Part shown: positions 1 through 9,242 of the stretch, in pieces
Layout of the letters: every line of letters starts with the position of its first letter
Numbering within the stretch: position 1 is the stretch's first letter
Assembly: GCF_963855985.1 (NCBI RefSeq)
Contig: NC_087098.1
Location: forward strand, 10,808,501-10,872,500
Length of the DNA stretch: 64,000 bases
Direction of reading: 5' to 3'
Source of the DNA: Ostrinia nubilalis
Lineage: Eukaryota; Arthropoda; Insecta; Lepidoptera; Crambidae
Translations under genes and position numbers: made by a program
Notes under the pieces: generated by a model
What the model was told of the DNA's origin: nothing
Database searches by the model: none
The model's input: only the letters and a program-made list of their open reading frames with translations

Positions 1-64
1 AAACCTTGGAGGAGGCTTTCGTCCAGCAGTGGACGTTATTTGGCTGAAACGAACGAACGAACGA
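1..64 (+). mobile_element. RTE-like LINE, 3' terminus (GAAC-tailed)
   Basis: The bases encode the end of the RTE-type C-terminal tail (LGEAFVQQWT-like) followed by GGCTGAAACGAACGAACGAA, the tail seen on other copies in this window. The element continues off the left edge, so its 5' end and target duplication cannot be checked. It is the 3' end of a LINE, not a gene. Confidence 0.7.
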
Positions 65-66
65 AT

Positions 67-599
67 AAAAAGTCTTTCACAGTGAAAAATTTTACCGAAA
101 GTCTTTCATATAAATATAGAATGAAAAACATAGAACAATTAAATAAAAAATTATGAAACTGCTATTTCTTTGTCATAGTATTAGCTGTAAGGAATGACTA
201 GGTATCTTTTATTTAAAATGCTGTAAAGATAATTTTATTTTTGAAGTTTTACAATACGTTTGTTGGCATTACAACGGAAACAATCTAAGTTACCTGTGGT
301 TAGTTACACGGTAACACCCTGTTAATAACAAGTTTATGAATTGTCAGCCTTCAGGAGCGTAAGCTTATCGCTATCGATAAAACTTCTGTCACATCTCTAA
401 CTTCAATTACCAAGTCTTTATTTTCCAGGAATTTTCTATAACACGCGTCTTTTATTGGAATTTTTAATTTACCCACCGACTGGTGTTCCAAAGCCCTCAT
501 TATAATGTCCAGCCATGTTTTTAATAAAGTGTCATATGCCTTTAGAATGGTCAGCCTTTTGAATTCTAGCCGTTTTCTAATACCATGTTTTATAAATTA
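67..599. other. Unassigned AT-rich spacer
   Basis: I see no long open frame, no recognisable repeat and no RNA gene here. Confidence 0.5.
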
Positions 600-832
600 C
601 TAGCTTTCCGCCCGCGGCTTCGCCCGCGTGGAATTTTGTCTGTCACAGAAAAACTTTATCGCGCGCGTCCCTGTTTCAAAAACCGGGATAAAAACTATCC
701 TATGTTCTTTCCCGGAACTCAAACTATCTCTATGCCAAATTTCATCAAAATCGGTTGCGAGGTTTAAGCGGGAAAGCGTAACAGACAGACAGACAGACAG
801 AGTTACTTTCGCATTTATAATATTAGTTGGGA
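600..832 (-). mobile_element. Non-autonomous Helitron (Lep1/MINE-1 type)
   Basis: Read on the minus strand, the element starts with TC followed by a CAACTAATATTATAAATGCG-like head, has a (GTCT)n microsatellite, and ends in a GC-rich hairpin (CGCGGGCGAAGCCGCGG) and CTAG next to a T. TC start, 3' hairpin, CTAG end and insertion between A and T are Helitron hallmarks. At about 233 bp it has no coding capacity and would need Rep/Helicase supplied elsewhere. The internal GACA microsatellite fits the MINE-1 description (microsatellite-associated element). Confidence 0.8.
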
Positions 833-998
833 TTAGGTCTGCATGAAAATGTTAATAATTAAATTTTAAGAACACAAAATGGCCAACTCGCTACGTAACT
901 GTGTAGCTATCGGTAGGTAGGTACAGTTAATCTTTTTATGGAAAAATGAAAAATAATAACTTAAAATAACAAATGTTAATGTCCTGAACAAACTATTT

Positions 999-1326
999 CG
1001 TCGTTTCAGTCGAAAGACGTCCACTGCTGGACAAAGGCCTCCCCCAAGGATTTCCACAAAGACTGGTCCTGCGCCGCTTGCATCCAGGTACTTCCCGCGA
1101 CCTTCACCAGATCGTCGGTCCACCTAGTGGGAGGCCTGCCCACGCGACGTCTTCCAGCTCGTGGTCGCCACTCAAGAACTTTCCTGCCCCAGCGGCCATC
1201 AGCTCTTCGAGCTATGTGCCCCGCCCACTGCCACTTGATTTTAGCGATTCTGCGGGCTATGTCAGTCACTCTGGTTCTCCTACGGATCTCCTCATTTCTG
1301 ATTCGATCACGCAGGGAAACTCCGCT
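999..1326 (-). mobile_element. RTE-like LINE, 5'-truncated copy with target duplication
   Basis: Minus-strand translation gives the conserved C-terminal RTE region (IARRIAKIKWQWAGHIARR, then GRPPTRWTDDLVKVAG, then LGEAFVQQWT). The copy is flanked by a perfect 11-bp duplication ACAAACTATTT (988-998 and 1327-1337), so the boundaries are firm. It holds only the last ~100 codons and ends in a short GAAACGACG tail, so it cannot move itself. The open plus-strand frame here is only an antisense shadow. Confidence 0.85.
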
Positions 1327-1337
1327 ACAAACTATTT

Positions 1338-1639
1338 ACCTACCATTATTTTCTTACCTATAACATTATGTGTAACAGTTAACCCAAATACAATCTTAAA
1401 ACTTGCAAACTTCGTTCAATTTCCGATCGTTCGCTTAACAGAGATTATATCCAACCGTGCAAATTTATTTGCAACTACATGTAGCGGAATTGCTTCAAAC
1501 GCAGTTCGAATGAACTACAATCACAGTTTTTCAGAATTGAAAGCGGGATATGCAAAATAGTGGAGCTAGTGTGACCATGTTTTTGGAACTGAAACACAAT
1601 CATAATCGCGTAATTTACAGTCGTACGTTTCAGCCAAAT
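1338..1639. other. Unassigned spacer
   Basis: AT-rich sequence without a recognisable gene or repeat. Confidence 0.45.
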
Positions 1640-1720
1640 TCCTTCCACCTTCGGCCTGATCGTCACTCACCATCAGGTGAGATACAGGCCAAGAGCTTCC
1701 TCGTTGTGGATAAAAAAAAA
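1640..1720 (+). repeat. LINE/SINE 3'-end fragment with A-tail
   Basis: A short retroposon-like tail: the CACCATCAGGTGAGAT motif common at the 3' ends of lepidopteran retroposons, then CTCGTTGTGGAT and nine A residues. A deleted version of the same sequence lies at 12548-12605 on the minus strand. The family cannot be named from this alone. Confidence 0.5.
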
Positions 1721-3345
1721 TGCGTTCACTGCTGGACATCACGATAGCAATTTTTGGGCTTCATTGCATAATGAAACTTCAAAAGTAAAAACCCAGATTG
1801 TTTATTATGTACAGTTAACGTAAATAGTTCGTGTCACCCATAGTAGCCAAAAATATCGCAACACGTCTTTGTTACAATTGGAATAAGGTTGTGTCAACTT
1901 TTTGGCCACTTTCGGTGTCACGAACTATTTGACACTGACTGACCTACCAATTCCTGCTCTGATGACAATATCTAACACAGTCTCAAGAAGACCGAATGTT
2001 AATCCAATGTTTGGTCACACTACCAACGGCCAAAGTTTCCGTCGCACTCAGCTAGCCAGCGGCCGGTCCCGATACGGTTTGACAATGCACATGCAAATTC
2101 ATCCTGCTGCAAAGAGCATTCTAGAAAGTTTAATGACGTCGCCAAGTTCCACGATCCTGGCAATTATATTGTGCAAGCTTATTTGAATCAAGTTTCGATG
2201 TTTTTGAAACTAATATCAATTACTGTAAGTACCGTATCGTACTCTTCTAGATTTATGTTTTCTTTGTCAGATAGTGACAAAATAATTATAATTTTCATGA
2301 CAAACAACCTATCGTTAGTGAATACGGGCGTCTAAGTAGGTCAATTATCTAGAAAAATATTTCATAAAATGTAATATTAACGTAATATTTAATGCCCGTT
2401 TCTCTTAGTTTTCTAATTAACTCAACCTTTATTAAGCTCCCTAGGTATGACATGAAATTAATTTTTAAATATTTTGCCATTAAAGCCTGAGTAATCAAAT
2501 GTAGAGTTCAACTTTACGGCGTGTACAGATCAAGCGATTATTTAAACGTCGTCGTTCAAATAACGCTTTTGTTTCAAGCTGGACTTCGAAACCGAGTGCC
2601 TCATGGCCTTTATGGGTAAGGACTGCGAAATAATAACTGTTATAAACAAAAGGTAATCGTATGTGTAGTTTTGAGTTTCGTAACTAATTATGAGTAGGTA
2701 AGTATTGAGGTAGTTTTCTTTGACCATCAATATCCCAGAAACTCACTTCGCTCGCACACTTGAGCGATTCAAAATAAAATTGTCAATTGGTTTATAAATT
2801 CAGATACGAGTAATCACAGACTTGAATCAAGTATCCAACAATATCAAGTTTGAAAACAGTTAAAAACGTTATTTAAACTTAAAACGTGATACCAAAACGC
2901 TCAATCTGTATGGCACTAATATTAATTATGAATGTTAAGTAATGTTTTAAAAAGTCCATTAGCCTACATTTTTAATAAACACATTTTAGAAAAATGTTTA
3001 ACATTAAAGTGGCTCAGTGCGTAATCCTAATAATCCAATATTGCAGAATTAAGTTTTTAATTAATTTTCTTTCGAAATTCACGGCTTAGTTTCCTCGCCT
3101 CGGGCGATCTTGAGAACAATATTGAGTTCTGAATCTTCATAGCTCCAATATTGATTCTCCATTGGTGAAACAAAAATGTTTTCTTGGAACGTGTTATTAC
3201 TTTTATAAGCTTTATCGTAGGGAATTGTTTCTCGATTCGCTTGAACAAGAATCCACGTTTTAATGATACATTTCGTATATTAGTGGAAGAGAGTGAATTC
3301 CGTAAGAGTAATTGCCTTGAATCATTTTGTATTGGAGTAAAAGTC
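1721..3345. other. Unassigned spacer
   Basis: About 1.6 kb of AT-rich DNA with only short random frames. An imperfect hairpin lies at 2532-2569 (arms of ~16 nt, loop TCGT). Near 2325-2337 there is a TGAATACGGGCG motif resembling the end of the MITE at 29773-29907. Confidence 0.45.
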
Positions 3346-3349
3346 CTTG

Positions 3350-3462
3350 ATTCGTTTATTTTTAACTTAGTCGCCTCTTACGACATCCACAGAAAGAGTG
3401 GGGGTGATCTTATTCGAACTCTGCCCGATCAGGCGTCCCCAACCCATCTGGCTATCGTCTCT
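3350..3462 (-). mobile_element. tRNA-derived SINE fragment
   Basis: On the minus strand there is an A-box-like TAGCCAGATGGG, then a B-box-like GAGTTCGAATAA about 30 nt further, then GTCGTAAGAGGCGACTAAG, a sequence I associate with lepidopteran SINEs. The order A box, B box, family body is that of a tRNA-derived SINE. It does not fold into an intact tRNA. Confidence 0.55.
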
Positions 3463-3523
3463 ACATAAGAAGAACAAGGAAGAAGAAAAAAGAAGAAGGG
3501 AAAAGAAGAAGAAAAGAAGAATA
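3463..3523. repeat. Polypurine (AAG/GAA) microsatellite
   Basis: About 60 bases that are almost purely A and G on the plus strand, built of AAGAAG and GAAAAG blocks. It adjoins the SINE fragment on its 5' side. Confidence 0.75.
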
Positions 3524-3571
3524 CCCTGATGATGGTAACGATGATACTAATTCTTATAAAGGTAGCATTAA

Positions 3572-4525
3572 CCTTTAACTATAGTCGTGAAAAAATAATC
3601 ACACTCCCATGGACGTCGGGTCTCACAGACCCCTATCTAAAATTCTTCATAATTTCATATCTGAACCAATTTGAATTTATCAAAGAGTTGATATATATCT
3701 AATAACTATTAATAAAGGATCTAGTAGTAAATTAATCAATTTTTAATCATTATTTAATTATTTTTTGGCAAATTTAAAAAACATAGACGTTTTTCAGTGT
3801 TAATTGACTTAGCATCACATATAGGCTCCTTAATTACAGTCGATTAATAATAAATCAAAGTAATATTTTTTTCCTTGCTAATTAATAACCGTGTAACATA
3901 AAAACATAAACAAAATTTCTGAAAGACATAAAATAAAAATTTTGACAAGGGTTAAACTTACAAAAATTATAAACAGTGGCCTAGAACACTAAAGACAAAT
4001 TATCTCTACAGGCATGTGTCATCTTTCTTTGAGAGCTTTGATAGGCAAAATATACACCATTCAGAATCGGAATCGGCAGCAATGGTACCTTCTAAGACAT
4101 CTAAACTCAAAAGAAGGATCGTCTACAAGTAAAACTTACTTCTGGAATGTTACTTAGATAGTTGGGCTAATAATATATCTGATGTACTCAGATACTTTCT
4201 ACCATTATGTATTCTTAAACTAAAACAATTTACAACATATTATAATGATATACTATAAAAAAATTATAGTTGACAAGTCACATCCATACAAGTATGTATG
4301 TATGGAAATTATAGTCATCGGGTCTCCCAGACCCCGATAAAATTTTGGATGGTTATTACTCACGTAATAAGTGCCGGAAGACGCGATTTTATGCCTCCTC
4401 GGTCCTAACACAGTTAATACTGAAGCTACTGAGATGGTCGAGAGCAGCACGTGTCGGGAAGGTATTTAAACCGAGAAATTGAAAAGGGGGGTGGGCCTCT
4501 GAGACCCGACGTCCATAGTTAAAGG
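3572..4525. mobile_element. piggyBac-type deletion derivative (954 bp)
   Basis: The element is flanked by TTAA on both sides (3568-3571 and 4526-4529). Its ends are inverted: CCTTTAACTATAG on the left and CCTTTAACTATGG on the reversed right. The subterminal motif GACGTCGGGTCTC occurs near both ends in inverted orientation, and another GGGTCTCCCAGACCC palindrome lies at about 4320. TTAA duplication is diagnostic of piggyBac. A Cys-rich remnant on the minus strand (4010-4140) suggests it derives from an autonomous copy whose transposase core was lost. Confidence 0.75.
4010..4140 (-). pseudogene. piggyBac transposase C-terminal remnant
   Basis: Minus-strand reading gives an acidic stretch (ADSDSEW) followed by CIFCLSKLSKK and, after an apparent frameshift, THACRDNLSLVF and a stop. 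A C-x2-C start of a Cys-rich tail just before the stop is typical of piggyBac transposase C-termini. No DDD catalytic core is present in the element, so this is a remnant. The family call depends on the TTAA-flanked context as much as on this peptide. Confidence 0.45.
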
Positions 4526-4534
4526 TTAAACATG

Positions 4535-7500
4535 TAATTATGTTTATACTTTGTACAGTCTGTCTGGATGAAATTTGCAAAAGTGATCATCTTAACTGAA
4601 ACTTGGATACAATCGGAACTAGATGGAAAATACTACAGTCTACCCAACTACAACCACATATTCAACTACCGACATGATAGAATAGGAGGAGGCGTTTCCA
4701 TATATTTGCACAAGAGCATAGATTTTGAAATAACCGAAAACAAACACAAAGATAGTAATCACTACTTGTGGATATTTCTACCACGATTTTCTCTACACTT
4801 GGGAGGTGTTTACAAGCCAGGCGATACAAATCATAAAGAATTTCTTGAAATATTTAGCCAACAGCTGGAAATAAGAAAGCGATCAATCGTTTTTGGGGAC
4901 TTCAACCTGGATTTGATTAAAAGCGACACTCCTACCACACAATATTTGTGCACACTTGAAGATACAGGATATGACGTACTAAACAAAATAGAAAAAGAAT
5001 ATTATACTCGGCGAACTGAATCTACAAACACTATAATCGACCATATCCTGACAGACCTAAATAAAAATTCATTCAATGTCTCGCTAATTGATTCTGCTAT
5101 GTCCGACCACAGACAGATCTACGTGGAGGTCCTTAAATGCAAGACAAAGACCAAACCAAGGATTCAGTACGAAGCGATGGATTACGATAGACTATATAAG
5201 AGTATTGAAAAATCTGAATACATAAACGAAACGAATAATTATACATACTTAGAAAATTTCATAAAAACACATATTAAGCAAAATAAAATAAGAAAAATCA
5301 AGATAATGAACCTACCGAAGGATGATTGGATTAATAAAGAAGTTATTAGCATGATGAACAATAGAAACATGCTTTGGAGACGACTACAAAACAGTGGTGG
5401 CGACGAAACCCTGAAAAAAGAATTTACAAAAGTAAGAAATCAGGTCCAGCTGAAAATTCGCAAAGACAAGAGGAACTATTTCTACAATAAATTTCAAGAC
5501 TGTAAAGAGAACCCAAAGAAGATGTGGGAAGTTATCAACTCCCTGGCTATGAACAAGACGAAAAGTAACTATGTCCCACCCAAATTAGTTTTAAACTCAC
5601 AAACTATTACAGACGGTGAGAAAATTTGTGATGTGTTCAATGAGTTTTTCTCTACCGTTGGTACGGAGTTGGCCAGTAGGATTCCACTGAAATACCATCA
5701 GGACTCAGGTAACAAACTTATGTACAAACATGGACATCAACACGACATTACCCTTATAACTCTTAAACATTGTACCACTAAGGAAGTAGCAGACGTAGTA
5801 GATAGCCTAGATACCAACACCAGTACTGGCGTAGACGGTATTAGCACAAAGTCAATAAAATGTATTAAGCATATTATAACCGCACCCTTAGCAGACTGCA
5901 TAAATAAGTGTTTTGATCTTGGTATATTTCCTGACAATCTGAAGCTGGCTAAAGTGTCCCCTATTTATAAATCTGGTCCAAAAACTGATCCCGGAAATTA
6001 CAGGCCAATTTCGGTCCTACCGGTACTATCCAAGGTTTTTGAAAAATTAATTTACTTTCGTTTGAATGAGTATTTGTGTGAAAAAAGGTTTCTCATAGAC
6101 CAACAATACGGCTTTAGACCGAAATCAAATACGCTATCTGCAGTAACCGACTTAATAACAAATATAAAAACCAAAATAGACGAAAAACAAATTTGTTTAG
6201 GGATCTTCATAGATCTAAAAAAAGCCTTCGATACCGTGTGCCATACTAAACTTCTGGAAAAGTTGAGTAATCTGGGTGTCACTGGATCTGCCTACAACCT
6301 ACTCGCATCCTATCTTTCAAATAGAAGTCAGATTGTTAGGATGGGTGACTATGAAAGTGCGATTTGTAATATAACATGCGGCGTTCCGCAGGGCTCAATA
6401 CTGGGACCCCTCTTATTTCTAATTTATATCAATAACATAAACCAAATCGGTCTGAAGGGTTATCTAACTTTATACGCTGATGACACTTGCTTATTCTATT
6501 TTGGAAAATGTATACATGAAATCATAAATGACGCACAAAATGATCTAAATATCGTAAACGAGTGGTTTCTATATAACCTACTTACTATAAATACATCCAA
6601 GACATCGTTTATGATATTTGTTGCTAAAAATAAACAGTTACCTCAATTTACCCCCTTAAAAGTTAACAACAACATCATCAGTCAGTCTAGTAGTGAGAAA
6701 TACCTAGGATTAATATTAGATGATCAACTTACATGGAGACCCCACATTGACCATGTGCGGTCGAAGCTTACAGCACTTTCTGGCGCCTTGCGTAGAATGG
6801 GTAACTGTCTCCCATTAACAATAAAGCATACTGTCTACAACGCGTTAGTGAAACCTCATTTGGAGTATCTTGTGGAAATCTGGGGATCGGCATCAAAAAC
6901 GCACATTAAGGATCTACAGATATCACAGAATAAAATAATAAAAAGACTTTATAACTTTGACTTTTTAACACCTACAAAACAGCTTTATACAAAAACAAAC
7001 TTTTTCGATATAACACAACTATACACTTACAACTTGTGTTTATTGATCAAAAAAATTCTGGAAAACACTATTCAAACAAATATAACTCTTACTAAAAAAA
7101 CATTCACACACAGTTTAAGAAACACAAACAAATTATTTCTTCGTCAACCGAGAACAACAAGGTATGGAAAAAAGAATATAATATATGAAGGTGTTCAACT
7201 ATATAATAAACTTCCGGATTCAATCAAAAATAGTGAAAGTATACAAATCTACAAACGAAAACTCAAAGAACATATACTAACTATTACTTGAATGACAAAT
7301 TAATTTAAAAACTAAATCTTACACCTACTTATAAAGTGAATAAAACGTAAAACAATAAATTAAAATACATAATCCTCTATTATTTTTTGCAATCTAATTA
7401 TGAAACTTTCATCTGTAGAAAGACTCATAAAATACATTAAATAAATAAATTAATTAATTAATAAATTAAATATATAAACTTATTTTGAAATATAAACTAC

Positions 7501-7967
7501 AAAAATATAATAACTAAACAACTATTTGTAAATATGAAATTTGGTACACTGTCTCCTACACTACACAACTCCAATGCTCACTGTTAACTTGCCAACTTGG
7601 GCGAACCAAACACTATCCCTCCCGCACAGTTTTCTACGAGTACCCGAACAGTAAAAATAAAAAAAAATCTCGTATTCTTTTACAATCTTATTTATTTAGT
7701 AGGTGGATACTTACTCACTACACCTAGTCACACCTACCTAGTCCTGACTGAGTAAATGATAGTTAGTTTGAGGGCCATTATTTCTGTGTCAACGGAGTTG
7801 CAGATCTGATGTTTACTTATTCGAAATAATGTTAATAATTATTTATGTACCTACATTATTTTTTTGTGGGCTTTGCGCATGCTTCGTCACAAGACAATTG
7901 TTGTAAATTATTATAATCTCATGTAAGTGAACTACCCTGTTCTTATGAGAATAAAGATTCTTTAAAC
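4535..7967 (+). mobile_element. 5'-truncated non-LTR retrotransposon (Jockey/CR1 group)
   Basis: It comprises the APE-RT open frame, a roughly 680-bp AT-rich 3' UTR and a 3' end with AATAAA at 7950-7955 followed by GATTCTTTAAACC, the usual style of a lepidopteran LINE end. The left boundary is approximate: the endonuclease lacks its first ~30-40 residues, so 5' truncation occurred close to the piggyBac element that ends at 4525. I found no convincing target duplication. Length is about 3.4 kb, against 4-6 kb for full elements with ORF1. Confidence 0.8.
4568..7291 (+). CDS. LINE ORF2: APE endonuclease-reverse transcriptase (N-terminally truncated)
   Basis: A 907-residue frame without internal stops. 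Residues ~1-190 are an APE-type endonuclease: TETW at 10-13 (catalytic Glu), GDFN at 110-113, IDHI at 157-160 and SDH at 179-181. The reverse transcriptase follows with NYRPIS 477-482, QYGFR 513-517, FIDLKKAFDT 547-556, GVPQGSILGP 605-614 and YADDT 636-640 (catalytic Asp pair). The thumb and C-terminal region run to ~907. By family knowledge it nicks target DNA and primes reverse transcription of its own RNA. The first Met sits only ten residues before the catalytic Glu, so the true start is lost and the ATG is incidental. ORF1 is absent. Domain order fits the Jockey/CR1/Daphne group; I cannot fix the clade. Uninterrupted coding suggests a recent insertion. Confidence 0.88.
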   Translation: MKFAKVIILTETWIQSELDGKYYSLPNYNHIFNYRHDRIGGGVSIYLHKSIDFEITENKHKDSNHYLWIFLPRFSLHLGGVYKPGDTNHKEFLEIFSQQLEIRKRSIVFGDFNLDLIKSDTPTTQYLCTLEDTGYDVLNKIEKEYYTRRTESTNTIIDHILTDLNKNSFNVSLIDSAMSDHRQIYVEVLKCKTKTKPRIQYEAMDYDRLYKSIEKSEYINETNNYTYLENFIKTHIKQNKIRKIKIMNLPKDDWINKEVISMMNNRNMLWRRLQNSGGDETLKKEFTKVRNQVQLKIRKDKRNYFYNKFQDCKENPKKMWEVINSLAMNKTKSNYVPPKLVLNSQTITDGEKICDVFNEFFSTVGTELASRIPLKYHQDSGNKLMYKHGHQHDITLITLKHCTTKEVADVVDSLDTNTSTGVDGISTKSIKCIKHIITAPLADCINKCFDLGIFPDNLKLAKVSPIYKSGPKTDPGNYRPISVLPVLSKVFEKLIYFRLNEYLCEKRFLIDQQYGFRPKSNTLSAVTDLITNIKTKIDEKQICLGIFIDLKKAFDTVCHTKLLEKLSNLGVTGSAYNLLASYLSNRSQIVRMGDYESAICNITCGVPQGSILGPLLFLIYINNINQIGLKGYLTLYADDTCLFYFGKCIHEIINDAQNDLNIVNEWFLYNLLTINTSKTSFMIFVAKNKQLPQFTPLKVNNNIISQSSSEKYLGLILDDQLTWRPHIDHVRSKLTALSGALRRMGNCLPLTIKHTVYNALVKPHLEYLVEIWGSASKTHIKDLQISQNKIIKRLYNFDFLTPTKQLYTKTNFFDITQLYTYNLCLLIKKILENTIQTNITLTKKTFTHSLRNTNKLFLRQPRTTRYGKKNIIYEGVQLYNKLPDSIKNSESIQIYKRKLKEHILTIT

Positions 7968-8975
7968 CGAAATAACGACAAAATGAAAATGTTCCCTAAA
8001 TTATTGCTACGACTGAAACCATAAAACAAATAAACGTCCGCTTTCTTCACAACCCATTGGACCATTTGAAGATTTATTGTCCCCATCAGACACGCCACAA
8101 ATTGCAATTAACATATTATGGTAACGATTGCCGCGAATCATAATGAGTTCTATGCTTTGTTCTGTTTGTCCACTTAACGAAAACGATTACGATTAATACT
8201 TGTAGGTATATTGTCACAGCTCAAAAAAGTTAGACTATAAAAGGTAAAGTTTACAGCAAGCTTGAGAGGAAACGTTGGATTGAGATTTGAGACACATCAG
8301 AAGATTAATTAATCTACATTTTGCAATATTCTTTAAGCTATATTGTAGCTTGAGGATTTAAAAAAAAGTTCCAAGTTAGGCTATGTTCCAAATAACTCAG
8401 AAAAGTAATATTTTGCAAAAATTTTGGAAAATATAATAGTTCCACTGTAAAAACATGACGGTCGCTACTTGTCGAAAAAACTCACGTCTAAATAGGTTGT
8501 AGACACTGTAAGTTAAAAACAAACTCTTAATTACTACCAAACCTATATCACTGCTCTACCACGATTCGGGGCAGAACAGTCGATTAATACCTGTCCCCTA
8601 TCATTTATTCCACAATCGCATGGGAGGAAGTGTGCTAAATTACATATTGTCCTGTAATATATTGTAATGAAATGCGTCAGTTGTCTGCTGATTACTGAAG
8701 CGGGAAATTGCTTAATCAGTCGGCTGTGTAATGTGGGCGATGATTAGCCGATACCGATATGAAATTGATGGGATAATTTTTGACAACATGCAATGGGTTG
8801 CGGTTGATTGGGCGGTAAATCGATCGGTAGCTTTTGAAAAACTTTGAAAAATTTATGAAATTAAAAAAAGCGTTATCAATTTTTGGAATTAACGACTACG
8901 ACTAGAATAGGAGTCTCTGGGCTAAATAACTGTCTGAAACGTAGACTTTCAGATTATTTTTATGAAATACATACA
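7968..8975. other. Unassigned spacer
   Basis: No gene or repeat recognised. The part at 8560-8830 is less AT-biased, with several TGATTG/GATTA motifs; it could be regulatory, but nothing in it proves so. Confidence 0.4.
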
Positions 8976-8983
8976 TGTCAAAA

Positions 8984-9057
8984 TGTCCGGTTGTTATGGA
9001 AATCCTTGGAGGCATTTAACCAACAGTGGACGTCATATGGCTGAATTGAACGAACAT
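8984..9057 (+). mobile_element. RTE-like LINE, very short 3' copy
   Basis: A 74-bp piece ending in a CTGAATTGAACGAAC-like tail that matches the RTE 3' ends elsewhere (AACAGTGGACGTCATATGGC). Flanked by the 8-bp direct repeat TGTCAAAA (8976-8983 and 9058-9065), so it inserted as a strongly 5'-truncated copy. Confidence 0.7.
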
Positions 9058-9066
9058 TGTCAAAAA

Positions 9067-9242
9067 TCCTACTAACTATAAATGCGAAAGTTTGGATGTC
9101 TGGATGTTTATAACTACTGAAGGGATTTTGATGAAACTTTACAGTATTATTGTTTATAATGTAGAATAACATATAGGCTATAATTTATGACGATTTGTGA
9201 CACACGAAATTTCACGCGGCTGAAGCCGCGGACAAAAGCTAG
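9067..9242 (+). mobile_element. Non-autonomous Helitron (Lep1/MINE-1 type)
   Basis: Starts TCCTACTAACTATAAATGCG, has GGATGTCTGGATG microsatellite-like units, and ends with hairpin GCGGCTGAAGCCGC, GGACAAAAG and CTAG, then T. Insertion between A (9066) and T (9243) is the Helitron rule. At 176 bp it is non-coding. It starts one base after the target duplication of the adjacent RTE scrap. Confidence 0.82.

Noticed and set aside
1078..1560. 160-codon plus-strand open frame
   Set aside because: It is antisense to the minus-strand RTE-like copy and then runs into AT-rich flank; the sense strand explains the openness.
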